From contig NC_135027.1 of assembly GCF_051020955.1 (NCBI RefSeq), forward strand, positions 6,076,001 through 6,140,000: a stretch of 64,000 nucleotides of DNA, written 5' to 3'. The translations under genes were made by a program, and so were the position numbers. Within the stretch, counting starts at the first letter, position 1. Each line of letters opens with the position of its first letter. The DNA is from Megalopta genalis (taxonomy: Eukaryota; Arthropoda; Insecta; Hymenoptera; Halictidae). The notes beneath the pieces were generated by a model that saw nothing but the letters and a program-made list of their open reading frames with translations, was not told the DNA's origin and did no database searches. Of this stretch, positions 10,483-21,879 are shown in pieces.

Positions 10483-11520
10483 TAACGTGCGAATTTCGTC
10501 CTGCCATGTACTTGGATTTATCAGCAGACTGTGACGACTTTTTAAAAATGTCTCAACATTTCTCTCGTTCGGTTAGATTACTGCACGGTCATCTATGAAC
10601 TATGAAAGCGGATCGAAAGTATTCAACACCGATTTTTGCGATTTCGTGCCTCCCGCATGGTCTGTCCAATGGCATTCGACGACCATAATCATGAATACCC
10701 TGTGCGCTCGAATTTAAACTCCGCCCTCTTCAAACGCGCCGCACTCTTTACTTGATATCTCTTATCTGTGTTCAAAATCATCAAACACTATGCTATTTGA
10801 AATAGAAAAGAATCAAACAAACGATCACAATCCAAACAGAATTTCTGGAAATGTAAACGTCTTCGGCGAACGGTTGTATTTCTTTTCCACCCCACAGCAT
10901 GTTTTCCATTGTTTCCTATCCGACGAGATTTCTTTCCGCACTTGAATAAACATCGAACACCTGATCTGCCCGATTGTAATTTCCCAAAAGGAGTCCGCCG
11001 GGGCCCCGAGATCTTACCATCGGCGAAGAAAGGTTTCCGAAGTTTCCGTCGCTTGTAAAGCCGACAGAGCCGAGCGACGGCAGAATTTCGTTCGACGCGG
11101 CAGGCGAAGAACGAACGTGTAAATATCGCGGCCGATATATCGGTTCGCTCTTTTGGTCCATCGAAGGAGTTTTGCAGCGGCGGCGGACTGCGAACGTTCA
11201 AGCATTTTCGCCGGGAAAGCCGGCGAACATTTCCACGGCCAAGTCGGAGAACTTGAGTGCCGCGGGGCTCGGGAGGAACAAGATATCTAGTTGCAGGTCG
11301 TTCACATCGCGAGGGGACGACCAGTAAAAATAGAACGAGAGCGCCAGGAGTGTTCGAGTGCGCGAGTGCGCGAATACGCGAATACGCGTACCAAGACCGG
11401 ACGAGAACCAAACGCCATCAGACGCGAATCCCGTCGGCTCGCCTCGTGCACCGCCAACAACCACGCGAAATCCGACCCGCGCGAGGCACCGGCATCGCAG
11501 CGCAATTTCGTGATCTAATT
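10483..11520. other. Unique sequence, CpG-rich from about 10980
   Basis: AT-balanced DNA passes into a CpG-rich stretch. A minus-strand frame of 207 codons (10788-11411) is the main open frame. It has no recognisable domain, and antisense frames of similar quality overlap it. Short repeats of GCGCGAATACGCGAATACGC lie near 11365. No gene is assigned. Confidence 0.3.
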
Positions 11521-11593
11521 CAACTGAATTTCATTTAATTAGCATGAACGTCAGACGACCTTTTAATTTTTCGACGAAAAGGCAACATCGTAA

Positions 11594-11732
11594 CAATAAT
11601 AATAAAATAATAATAGAATAATAATAGCAACAATAAGAAAATAATAGAATAATAACAGTAATAATAATAATAATAATAATAACAATGACAACAATAATAA
11701 TAATAGTATAATAATAATAATGAAGATAATAT
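11594..11732. repeat. (AAT/AAC)n trinucleotide tract
   Basis: AATAATAATAG and AACAATAA triplets with interruptions. The antisense strand reads as poly-Ile/Leu, which is an artefact. Confidence 0.92.
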
Positions 11733-11838
11733 AAATTACAACGTACAAAGCACACACAAACTAAACATCCCAGCCGGTGGAAACATTATAGACTTGATTT
11801 TGAAATTGATTAGCATCGTCAATGAAGAACTCTATGTA

Positions 11839-12204
11839 CAGCGTGTCCCAAAAATGTCTCGCAATCCGAAAGTGGCGGGTTCTTAGGATCATTTGAAGCA
11901 ACTTTTTCCTTTGCAAAAATGTTCTCCGAGGCACCGTTAACGAGTTATTAACGAAAAACAGTGACCAATAAGAATCGAGTACGGCTGACGCGAGGCGGCC
12001 CCAGCCAATCAGCGCGCGAGGCTCAATTCCGCTCATTGGCACGGTCGCCTCGCGCCAGCCGAGCTCGCCTCTCATTGGTAACTGTTTATCGTTAATAACT
12101 CGTTAACGGTGCCTCGGAGAAAATTTTTCTAAAGGAGAAAGTTGCTTCGAATGACCCGAGGAATCCACCACTTTCGGATTGCGAGACATTTCTGGGACAC
12201 TCTG
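11839..12204. mobile_element. Hairpin MITE, CAGGGTGTCCCAAAA family
   Basis: 366 bp, TA-flanked. Ends CAGCGTGTCCCAAAAATGTC and GACATTTCTGGGACACTCTG are good inverted repeats. The arms read TCGCAATCCGAAAGTGG, mirrored by CCACTTTCGGATTGCGA, so this copy is among the best-paired in the window. The core carries TGACCAATAAGAATCGAG, GCCAATCAGCGCGCGAGGC and CTCATTGG. It lies only 690 bp from the next copy. Confidence 0.87.
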
Positions 12205-12894
12205 TATATCGTTAGTGCATAACTGTTAGCCAAATTGCTGTTCAAAGGATCAGTCTAGAGAGAACGAGAGACATGTTGAGGCACAAAAACTCGATTGGTT
12301 CTCGTAAAAGATCGTGGATTGTTAAATGGTTGTGTAAGGGTCTCGAATGGAAAATTCATGCGAACTTAAACTCAGGTTTTACAAATGATTTCTCGGAATT
12401 GTCTAGATTAAAAATTGGGCAAGATCGTTGCCAGGATGGTACGTACCTGCGTGTAACACCAATTCTCGGCCACAGGGGTGTTCACTTCCGGCGGTGGAGG
12501 GCTCGGTACGCGGCTTACTGCCATACTACTGCTGCTGTGCAAGTTCGAGCTGACCCGCGATGTTTGAGGCGCACAGTCGCTCACCGCAAGTCTGCGACAG
12601 AAAACGACACCGGACGATTAGAACCAACGTTCGCAGGCTGTCGACCGGTTTGGAATAGAGCGCAGCTTTCTTCCAGCCGAATCTCGTTGGTCGTTCGCGA
12701 GAGGGTTCGTAGAATCGTCGGTCAAAGATCGGCAATTTAATTTAATTTAATTTATTTCAATATACGGGTGAACAGCTATTTTTACGATAACAGAAATAGA
12801 AAAATATTTTGTTTAGAACGTCGAGAAATCAGTAAATCGGATAATCAGTTTCTAAAGATTTGTTTTCTATTTTGCACCACTGGCTGCAAATATA
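12205..12894. other. Unique sequence between two hairpin MITEs
   Basis: The plus strand has a 155-codon frame (12273-12740) without recognisable domains, and the sequence CTACTGCTGCTGTGCAAG near 12530. No gene is assigned. Confidence 0.3.
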
Positions 12895-13256
12895 CAGAGT
12901 GTCCCAAAATTATGGTACTTCTAATAAGGGGTTCCTGAGATCATTTGAAGTAACTTTTTCCTTAGCGAAATTGCAATCCGAGGCTTCGTTTACGAGTTAT
13001 TAGCGAAAAACAGTGACCAATGAGAGGCGAGGTTGGCTGGCGCGCGGCGGCCGAGCCAACGAGCGCACGGAGCTCGGTTCCGCTCATTGGCCCGGTCGCC
13101 TAGCGCCGAGCGAACTCGCCCCTCATTGGTCAGTGTTTCTTTATGAATAATTCGTTAACGATGCCTCGGAGAACATTTTTGTAAAGGAAAAAGTTGCTTC
13201 AAATCGCCTCAGGAATCCCTCATTTCTCGGAAATGCCATAATTTTGGGATACCCTG
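12895..13256. mobile_element. Hairpin MITE, CAGGGTGTCCCAAAA family
   Basis: 362 bp, TA-flanked. Ends CAGAGTGTCCCAAAATTATG and CATAATTTTGGGATACCCTG are inverted repeats. The core has GACCAATGAGAGGCGAGGTTGG, CCGCTCATTGGCCCGG and CCCTCATTGGTCAGTG. Confidence 0.87.
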
Positions 13257-14215
13257 TACGTCCACCCTCGTCGACATGCATTTTTAACGAATTGAAATGT
13301 CCTGTAGAACGGGTCAACCGCGCTAAATAATAAACAAATTGGAGCATCAAAATTCCTAGTTTATTTGGAAGCGAAGGTCGACTACGGTTGATCCGCCTCT
13401 GCAACGATGGGACTCGAAGAGGCTCGAACCTAGGAGAAGGTCGGATGAAATCGACGAAGGGGATGGAGATGGAAAAGGTTATTTATTATAGGCAAGGAAG
13501 AATCGCGAGAGGGGCATGGGTGAGAAGGGCGTGCAGGGCTGGCGATGGTGTTCTCAAGCATGTACAGCTCGAGGAACAATTGGACGAGCATCGTCGACTC
13601 TCGAGTACGTTAGCCTCCGGGGCGCAGGTTCATCGGACCCGGGCCGATCGGTTGCTGACGATCGGGAAATCGAGATACGCCGCTTTGTCCAAATCCATCG
13701 ATTCTTATCTGCCGGCCAATCGATACGCTAACGCGATAAGACTGATGGATCACCGAGTTAATCCTTCGGCTCTTCGACGCACCTTGCGCGCTTGTCCCAG
13801 GGATTTCCCTGCACTCAACCCCCGCGAAAACTGGGCCACTTTTATGGACTCTCTTATAGTCTCTTAAAGGGCTTTCTCCTCCAACTTTTCGTCTTTTCTT
13901 ACTTACGCGAGATAAACGAGCGAGTATTTTAGAAACATGAGACAATCTATGGATATCGCGCTTGGATAAATCGTGTTTTCTTTAATGTGAATAGGGTACA
14001 TTCGTTCATCGATTTTTTCAACCATCCACTGCACTCTTTTAAATAGAATTTTTTGGCGCATTACAAGGCTAACGCTTAATATAATTTCGCAACGTTGTTA
14101 TATATCCGCATATATTTAATGTATTAATTTAAGAAATTGCGAATTAATTTAAGGAATCAATCCATTCTATTCTGTATTCTTTGATTTTGTAACTAATGGA
14201 TAACTTCCTGTACAA
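13257..14215. other. Unique sequence, CpG-rich 13420-13870
   Basis: The plus strand has a 159-codon frame (13388-13867) and the minus strand a 111-codon frame across the same DNA. Neither carries a motif I recognise. No gene is assigned. Confidence 0.3.
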
Positions 14216-14520
14216 GTTTAATAAATAAATACATAAATAAATGAAGAAATGAAGAAAGAAAGAAACAAGTAAATATCTAAATAACTAAATAGTTATATCT
14301 AAATAATAAATAGCTATAAATAGCTAAATAGCTATATCTAAATAACTAAATAACTCACTAAATAAATCACTAAATATCTAACTAAATAACTAACTAAATA
14401 AATAACTAAATAAATAACTAAATAAATAACTAAATAACTAACTAACTAAATAACTAAATAACTAACTAACTAAATAAATAACTAAATAAATGAAAAGCAA
14501 ACAAATAAATAAATAAATAT
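14216..14520. repeat. AAATAACT/AAATAAAT tandem tract
   Basis: About 300 bp built from AAATAACTAAATAACTAACT-type octamers and AAAT tetramers, with a TAGCTATAAATAGCTAAATAGC block near 14310. It is an imperfect compound microsatellite. Confidence 0.93.
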
Positions 14521-15749
14521 CTTGGTTCGTACGAGTTCATCCGCTTCGACTTATCGCAGTTATCACGTGAATTCATTTTTCAAAAATCTCCCATAAACAT
14601 GTCTTGCTTTCGATAAACGAATAAACAAAAACAAAAGAATGCAGAAAATTACCGACGTTCGGTAAATGCGGGTTTTGGAAGGCCCGGTAAGTTTTGTACG
14701 AACAAGCTCATAGAATTCTCGAAAAAATGAAAAAATATGTAAAGATGCATGCAATTAGATTAGAAAGTCGGAAAGTTCGCTTGAAATATATTACGTGAAT
14801 TCAATGAAACGAAGAGCTCCATGAAATGTGAAACGAACGTCTCGTACAACCTAATAAATTATTTCTCAAACAAACAATATTATTAGGAAGTTCGTCTCGC
14901 ATTTCACGTACATACGAAAGTTCGTTCCACGAGATTCATATAAAAGATTTGTCTTCGCGCGACGTTTCGCGTGCGTGGGTCGCGTGAAACGGGTCGATCC
15001 ATAGATCCACGGATCCACGAGTGTATCGGAACCGTGGGCCCGCCACTTGGGTCTCCGGGGTCTCTCGTTTCCCACAAAACTGCTCGCGTTACGTTCACCT
15101 CGAGCCTCGGCTGGAATCACGACGGAACCGTTTATCTCCTTCTCTTTCGTTCCCTCTCCCGCCCGGCGAAATGTCGCCGGTGTCGTCGTCCCTCTCTCTC
15201 CCCCCCACTCTTTTGCTCTCTCGTGTCTCTTCCCGACAAGCGAGCGTATAAGTATCCAGCGAGAAGGCAACGTGGGAGTAACGTGGAAGTGAAAGTTAGA
15301 GCGGGCTTAGACGGGGCCGAGGGAGGGGAGGACAGGTTGCGTAAAAGGCAACCAACCGCTGATACGTCGACGAAGAAGACATTTAATCCTCGCGCGCCGT
15401 CCGGCTAATCGCCGCTCCAGCAATCTCCGATCAAGGAAGGAACGGAGAAAGGGGAGAAAAAAGGGTTCGAAATTCGGCTTTTCCCGACGCAAATTTCCTG
15501 TTTACTGTCTGCTCGGCGGGAGCGACGCTTTCACGGGCGTCGCACCGGCCCGGCAAAGATTCGTCGTCGGTTTTCTTGGCTCGGCGAGAGCAGCGCGATG
15601 GTAGGATTTCTCTCGTACGCCGGCTGGGCAGCCCATTGGAAAGTGAAAGGAGAAAAGGAGAGAACGAGAGTCCTTTTCCGTGTGGCCAGGGCCTCGATTT
15701 ATTCGTCGGAAAAGGTCCGCGTCGCGTCGTGGATCGGCGTGCTACCGTA
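14521..15749. other. Unique sequence, CpG-rich from about 14960
   Basis: AT-rich DNA changes to CpG-rich DNA. Frames of 60-145 codons overlap on both strands with no domains. No repeat family member is seen. Confidence 0.35.
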
Positions 15750-15851
15750 AGACAGCGGAGCCGGTTACTGTAGGGTCACCAATTGCTCTGTGCCTTTGAT
15801 TTGTTTTCAATCAATTTCACAATTAACTTCACGTTTATCGAACAAGGTCTA

Positions 15852-16094
15852 TTAACACTTTGCACTCGAAGCTGTTTTAACTGTAAATATAAAATTATTT
15901 TTCTAACTTATAGTGTTTTTGTTTTATACGGCAAAATGCATTTTATGCATATGAAATTGACTCTTGGGAGTCACGCAACAATTACACTCTTAACAATGTT
16001 TTTAAATCTAAACTTTGTCGATATAAAAATTATCTTAAAACGCGACGTGACAAATTTTAGTGGTCAGAGTCACCACTCGAGTACAAAGGGTTAA
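15852..16094. mobile_element. TTAA MITE, CCCTTTGCACTCGA family (founder of array)
   Basis: 243 bp including both TTAA. The ends are TTAACACTTTGCACTCGAAG and CACTCGAGTACAAAGGGTTAA. It contains the family interior TTTTAACTGTAAATATAAAA, TGCATTTTATGCATATGAAA and CTTAAAACGCGACG. It is the only unit in this cluster with a complete left end. Confidence 0.88.
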
Positions 16095-17130
16095 ATTTTA
16101 TAATCCCTTTGCTTGTTTTTGAATTTGTTTTCATGCTTAATTAACTTTGTATTTATCGAACGATGTTATATGGCAAAATGCATTTCATGCATATGAAATT
16201 GATTTTTGGGAGTCACGCAACAATTACACTCTTAACAATGTTTTTAAATCTAAACTTTGTCGATATAAAAATTATCTTAAAACGCGTCGTAACAAATTTT
16301 AATGGTCAGAGCCACCACTCGAGTGCGGAGGATTAAATTTTGTAATCCCTTTACTTTGCTCGTTTTTGAATTTGTTTTCATGCTTAATTAACTTTGTATT
16401 TATCGAACGATGTTATATGGCAAAATGCATTTCATGCATATGAAATTGATTCTTGGGTGTCACGCAACAATTACACTCTTAACAATGTTTTTAAATCTAA
16501 ACTTTGTCGATATAAAAATTATCTTAAAACGCGACGTAACAAATTTTAGTGGTCAGAGTCATCACTCGAGTGCAAAGGGTTAAATTTTGTAATCCCTTTG
16601 CTTGTTTTTGAATTTGTTTTCACGCTTAATTAACTTTGTATTTATCGAACGATGTTATATGGCAAAATGCATTTCATGCATATGAAATTGATTCTTGGGA
16701 GTCACGCAACAATTACACTCTTAACAATGTTTTTAAATCTAAACTTTGTCGATATAAAAATTATCTTAAAACGCGACGTAACAAATTTTAGTGGTCAGAG
16801 TCACCACTCGAGTGCGAAGGGTTAAATTTTGTAATCCCTTTGCTTGTTTTTCAATTTGTTTTCATGCATAATTAACTTTGTATTTATCGAACGATGTTAT
16901 ATGGCAAAATGCATTTCATGCATATGAAATTGACTCTTGGGTGTCACGCAACAATTACACACTTAACAATGTTTTTAAATCTAAACTTTGTCGATATAAA
17001 AATTATCTTAAAACGCGACGTAACAAATTTTAGTGGTCAGAGCCACCACTCGAGTGCGAAGGGTTAAATTTTGTAATCCCTTTGCTTGTTTTTCAATTTG
17101 TTTTCATGCATAATTAACTTTGTATTTATC
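16095..17130. repeat. Tandem array of MITE right half plus flank, about 242-bp unit
   Basis: After the complete MITE come four units. Each consists of its right two thirds (from TGTTATATGGCAAAATGCAT) plus about 90 bp of host-element flank (TTGTAATCCCTTTGCTTG ... TATTTATCGAACGA). Unit starts are near 16164, 16411, 16653 and 16894 (spacings 247, 242 and 241 bp). Units are nearly identical. The repeat boundary lies inside the MITE, so the array arose by tandem duplication after insertion and not by repeated insertion. Confidence 0.92.
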
Positions 17131-17346
17131 GAACGAGGCATATTCATTTTTCCTATTCAAAAAATAAACAAAAAAATCACGAAATTGACAATCGAAGAGA
17201 CACATTAAATTTTTGCATTCTTTTCTCTCGTTTACTTTTCCAATAAGAAACATTTAACACATCTTATTCGACAAGTATCAAGTTAATTATGCCCGGAAAC
17301 AACTCGAAGCGATTGGTCACCCCACAGTAACCGGCTCCTCCGCCCT

Positions 17347-18452
17347 ATGCTGCGAGACACGCGCCACGTTATTTCTACTGGTTTCGACCCGTCTCCGCGA
17401 CCGCCGTTAATCGTTTCCGCGCGAATGCGAATATTTGCTCGACGCGGTCGTATCGGTGGACGACCGTAAACGGAAGCCGTTGTCCTTTGGAACGGGATAA
17501 ACACCGACATTAACCCATCCGGCTACGCGAGAACCGCCGGACCGCCTTTGTGGCGGCGACAACGAGACCCGGAGTCCACCGCACCGGATGCGAAACCCGA
17601 ACTTGCCGGATGTTACGACAAGTCGGCGGCCAAAACTGGAAAGAGAACCGATGCGCGGATTTCTTTCGGACTTGGTTCGCCGTCCGAATAGCGGATCGAA
17701 CGGCTCTCGAATTAACCCCTCGGTGACACGGTAACAATCTCGACGACTCGGGGGGCGAGAGTCGCCGGTGTCTACAACCCCTCGCAACCCCCAATTACGT
17801 TTCCCGGCCGCGGCGACGTGCTCAAATTTTGCCACCGTCCCTTCGAGCCGACTCGAGCCCGAGAGGGTTAATAACGCTAACAATTACCAACTACGCGCGC
17901 GCGTGCTCCCTTCGCGTGAAAAAAGGACGGCAAGCGTATACGCCGCGCGCCGAATCAACCAGTCTCTGTGGCTCGAGGGTCGCCCATTTCTACCGGGAGG
18001 GTCGATGGAATCGAATTGATAGGACGGAAATTTCTTGCAAGTAGAAACGGACGACTTCGTTCGGCCGTTCGAATCTCGAGCAACGACCGATTTCCTGCTT
18101 CGATGGTTTTCGATCACTGCGAAATCCGCTGAACAATTTACGATGCCAGCTTATCTGGAAAACTATTGTTATTGTTAACGTCACCCGTGTTGCTACTATC
18201 TTTATTATCCAACTCTCGTATTAGTACCGATTGTTTCTTCTTTGTTATCTCGTTGTTAATGCTTTAATGTCTTCCTGTCTTTGTCTTATGTGCTCGCTAT
18301 TATTAACATTCTCGTTCAAAGTGGACGTAATGGAATTGATAATGTTCACGAAGGATAGGTTCTCCATTTTCCTGCGTATATTTCTTCTTTTTACCTTATA
18401 TTAGATATTTTAGCATTTTGTACAATATCGTTCTCGTTCGTTTCCTGTGTGC
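17347..18452. other. CpG-rich unique segment, then AT-rich
   Basis: CpG-rich to about 18120. The minus strand has a 158-codon frame (17407-17883), unrecognised. A CGCGCGCGTGC-rich stretch lies near 17895. The rest is AT-rich with no feature. Confidence 0.35.
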
Positions 18453-18454
18453 AC

Positions 18455-18836
18455 AGTAAATTCTTCCAAATTGTCCTTCAGCTTGTAAAAAAGATGGACG
18501 ATTTGGGAAGAGATACGATTATTCGGGCCTTGCGTATTGTTTTTAGAATTGTCGACAATCGGTAATTATAAAAACGCAAGGTTATTACTCAGGATACGCT
18601 TTCAACGAATAAAATGCAATAAATGGCTAAACTAATTGCATAAGTGAGAAATACTTGTAATTCAGTTCTCTCCAATTGTCCCTTAGCTTCTAAGCAAAAA
18701 CGGACAATTTGGGAAGTGGTGGTACGATTACTCGAGCCTTGCTCCTCGTTTTTATAATTGACGACAATCGGCAAGTATAAAAACTTGTGTATTTTCGTGT
18801 ACAATCTGAGCGTCAATTACAGCGAATTTACTGTAC
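18455..18836. mobile_element. Compound hairpin MITE, CAGTAAATTCTCC family
   Basis: Two partial copies of the hairpin family lie close together. One begins CAGTAAATTCTTCCAAATTG (18455). The other begins near 18667 (CTCTCCAATTGTCCCTTAGC) and ends GCGAATTTACTG (about 18836). The spacer 18592-18672 is the reverse complement of the DNA just right of the copy at 7056-7272, so a larger repeat containing the MITE has been duplicated or rearranged. Confidence 0.7.
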
Positions 18837-19750
18837 TTTTGTATATTTATGACTTTGTATATATACAAAGAGAATGCTAAATAATTAAATAAAATTGCTC
18901 TGCAACAAAGGGTCGATCCTATTGATATAATAAATATTATCATTATTATAAAACGAGAAAAGTTGAAAAGAAAAAATGAAATCTGCGGCGAACGATTCAA
19001 CGGGAGTACGCTGATTCGTGAATTATCTATTCCCAGGACGTGGTACACTCGCTCCAACTGCGTTGTTTCGGGCTTGGTGCACGCGGTTTTCACCCAACTT
19101 CCTCGTTTTCACCGGCGAGCAGCGGTGTTCCACTTTCCCCTGGGCTCACTGGTCTGGCCCACGCCTCCGTTTCAACGGATTCGGATCCTCGATGGGCCTG
19201 CGTTCCAATATTCTCGAACCGACAGGGGGCTGGCTCGCGTCTCCGTGAAAACAGAATCGAATCGCATTCGATTTTATAACGGGCGACCTATGAACCATGG
19301 ATCACCAAACGATCCATTCGATAATCTGATAATTATATTCGTTTTTACAGTAATTAGTTTTTATAATGGTCAGAATTATAAACGATAATTGCCTACGATC
19401 GTTTCTTAAGTCCTTGCATAATGATTGGAGTTTCATGACTGCGTTGATTAGCACTTCTTCGTCCTCGATTTCTAGTTTCTTTCTTACTCATGCCGTTTTC
19501 ATTCTAGTCTCATTTTTTGTTACTTCAATGACCTCATACCGTGTGTTATTCTCTATCAATTTCTCCATTTTTTTTTTCTTCATTTCTTCACTTGATTTGA
19601 TTACCTTAATCACTCACTTTATCTACTATTTTATCTTTTTATAGTATCACTTCCTTTCTTTTTGATATGCCACTTGTGCGACATATTATCGTATTATTGT
19701 AACACCGAGACTTTCTCCGGTTCATTATATATATCATATATTCATTATAT
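18837..19750. other. Unique sequence, no feature seen
   Basis: Mixed composition. Short frames near 19000-19390 on the plus strand are unrecognised. A T-rich stretch lies at 19560-19640. Confidence 0.35.
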
Positions 19751-19931
19751 AATTCAAAATTGTGATTCTAATATTAATAATAACAATAATTATATATATA
19801 CATATAATATATATAATGTATAATAATAATAATATAATAATAATAATATAATATAATAATAATAATAATATAATATATATATACACATATAATTATTGTT
19901 ATTATTAATATTAGAATCACAATTTTGAATT
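19751..19931. repeat. Near-perfect inverted repeat around an AT tract
   Basis: The left arm AATTCAAAATTGTGATTCTA followed by ATATTAATAATAACAATAAT is mirrored almost exactly by the right arm ending TAGAATCACAATTTTGAATT. Arms are about 55 bp and the loop is an (AT/AATAAT) microsatellite of about 70 bp. It can extrude as a cruciform. It has no matching terminal motif elsewhere in the window. Confidence 0.92.
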
Positions 19932-20270
19932 ACCATGTCCAAAGTTTAAAAGCATATTGTAATTATTTCCTCGACAATATTAATTTAATTACTCGCTAAA
20001 AGACCTTTAACCTTATCGCTCCAACCGACAGCAATGCTGCCAAGCTTCAGCCAGCGTTCTATAAAATTCTTGGAACGATAAATGTAAACATTTGGATGGT
20101 CGGAGTCACGTACACGTGATCTCGCGAAAATTTGAATTACAGTAATCGATGTAGCGTAATTTCTTGAAAAATGCCTCATAATTATATTATTAACCAAATT
20201 TATCCTGTTTATATTATTAATAAGGTACATAATAATTACACTATTAAAAAACTGTATTACAATTACGCTA
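19932..20270. other. Unique AT-rich sequence, no feature seen
   Basis: No recognisable element or gene. A minus-strand 99-codon frame is low in information. Confidence 0.4.
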
Positions 20271-20523
20271 TTAACCCCTTGCACTCGAAGCTATCTCAAC
20301 TATAAATATAAAATCATTTTTCTAACTTATAGTATTTCTATTATACGTGACAAAATGCATTTTACGCGCAATGAAATTGACTCTTGGAACTCGCACAATA
20401 ATAATTGCACTCTTAGCAATATTTTAAATCTAAATTTTGTTAATATAAAAATTATCTTGGAACGTGATATAACAAATATTTTTAGTGGTGCTTCAGAGTC
20501 ACCACTCGAGAGCAAAGGGTTAA
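20271..20523. mobile_element. TTAA MITE, CCCTTTGCACTCGA family
   Basis: 253 bp with TTAA at both ends. The left end is TTAACCCCTTGCACTCGAAG and the right end CACTCGAGAGCAAAGGGTTAA. The interior matches the family, with GTGGTGCTTCAGAGTCACCA before the right end. Confidence 0.88.
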
Positions 20524-21372
20524 TACTTTAATCGCTGCGATACTCACACGTGGGTAACAGAGTTATCTAAACTTTAATTTTCGAAAATTAATTTCTTCGC
20601 CATTCAATTATCATTTCTTAATCTTATCAAGGTTCGCAAGAATGTTGGAAAAGTAACGCATGCCGCAGAAATTTGCTGTACAATTTTTATATCACTGAAT
20701 CAAATACTTGAATTTTATGGAACATTCGAGATGTTTGTCGCGGCCGTCAAACTGTTAAAATAAAAACACCACTGATAACGGTGGTAACGATAACATTTCG
20801 GTTGATTTCAGCTCGCGGACAGAAGATATTGCCGGCCAGTGTTTGAAAATAATGGGAACAAATTGGTCGGTGATAGTAGGCAACGAGGCGCGACGTTCGC
20901 CGGAACAAAATCGCGGCTTGCTTAGCAGCGTTGGTACGCGTTAGTACGCGTCGCCTCTCGTCGTCGGAAGCTCGCGGTTTTATCTGGTCCCGTGGCGGCT
21001 AGAAACGAGGACGTGGAAGAGACGCAAGGAAACCCGAGATCGTCGGCAGAAATCGGAAACCGGACGAGGTTGCTATCGCCGGAAAAGTCGCTGAAATTCC
21101 GTGGCCGCGATTCCAGCCAGATATCCAATCTGAAAACACTCGGTCGGGTTTCTCCGTGAAACACGTTTGCACGACGTCGTCGACGAATGCGGAATAAACA
21201 CGAAATTTTAACGTCCTTGCGCTCGACCTCAGAGCGTCCGGGGGGAAACAAACATCGACCACGGTGTTTTGGGACACGCGTGGATAAATTACGGCAACGC
21301 TCGTCGTACAAATTGCTTCGCGTACGAACGCCGCGCCGCTTCCGCTGAAATCGCCAGAAAATCGCAGAGAAA
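20524..21372. other. Unique sequence, CpG-rich from 20810
   Basis: Minus-strand frames of 132 and 170 codons overlap in different frames and are unrecognised. No repeat is found. Confidence 0.35.
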
Positions 21373-21509
21373 TACAGGGTTCCCCGGAAAGAATCATCCG
21401 ATTTCAAAAATTTATATTTTAAAAAATTACACACGGAAGATTATAATTCAAACGCGAATATAACGGGGAAACGTGCGAGTTTTACTTTTCATTATTTTTT
21501 TCTCAATAG

Positions 21510-21815
21510 GTGACACTAGCTGTTTGCTTGTTGTACCAAACCGTTGGGATTGGTCGCAGTTCATCCGATAATATGGTTCTACACAGTTGGCCTCCGAGAT
21601 CACCCGACCTAACCCCATGCGACTTCTTGCTTTGGGGATTTGTGAAGGATCCTGTCTTCGTACCACCTTTACCTACAAGTGTAAATGAACTGAACAAACG
21701 CATTTGTGATGCTGTACAAACAATTACCAGAGATACGTTACACCGTGTTTGGCAAGAACTTTCATATCGCAATGATATACGTGTAACGAAAGGAAGTCAA
21801 ATCGAACATTTGTAA
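21510..21815 (+). pseudogene. mariner-like transposase C-terminal fragment
   Basis: About 100 codons. The segment WPPRSPDLTPCDFLLWGFVK holds the last catalytic acidic residue. SVNELNKRICDAVQTITRDT and a C-terminal RVWQELSYR follow, a layout typical of insect mariner-superfamily transposases that carry WPPRSPDLTP. The DNA-binding domain and the other catalytic residues are missing. The frame ends before the right inverted repeat. It differs in sequence from the DD34D fragments at 285-659, 32452 and 61696, so it belongs to another lineage. Confidence 0.82.
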
Positions 21816-21879
21816 ACAAAAGCTCACACATTTTCCCGTTATATTCGTGTTTGAATTATAATTCTCTGTGTGTAATTGT

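Larger units (their letters stand above)
15751..17346. mobile_element. GCGGAGCCGGTTACTG element carrying a MITE-derived array
   Basis: The left end is AGCGGAGCCGGTTACTGTAGGG followed by TCACCAATT. The right end at about 17315-17346 is its mirror (ATTGGTCACCCCACAGTAAC then CGGCTCC). The same termini bound 26647-28130, and one occurs alone at 60300-60335. The original interior is AT-rich and I see no transposase in it. Most of the present length is a TTAA MITE and its tandem amplification (15852-17130). The superfamily cannot be assigned from the sequence. Confidence 0.75.
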
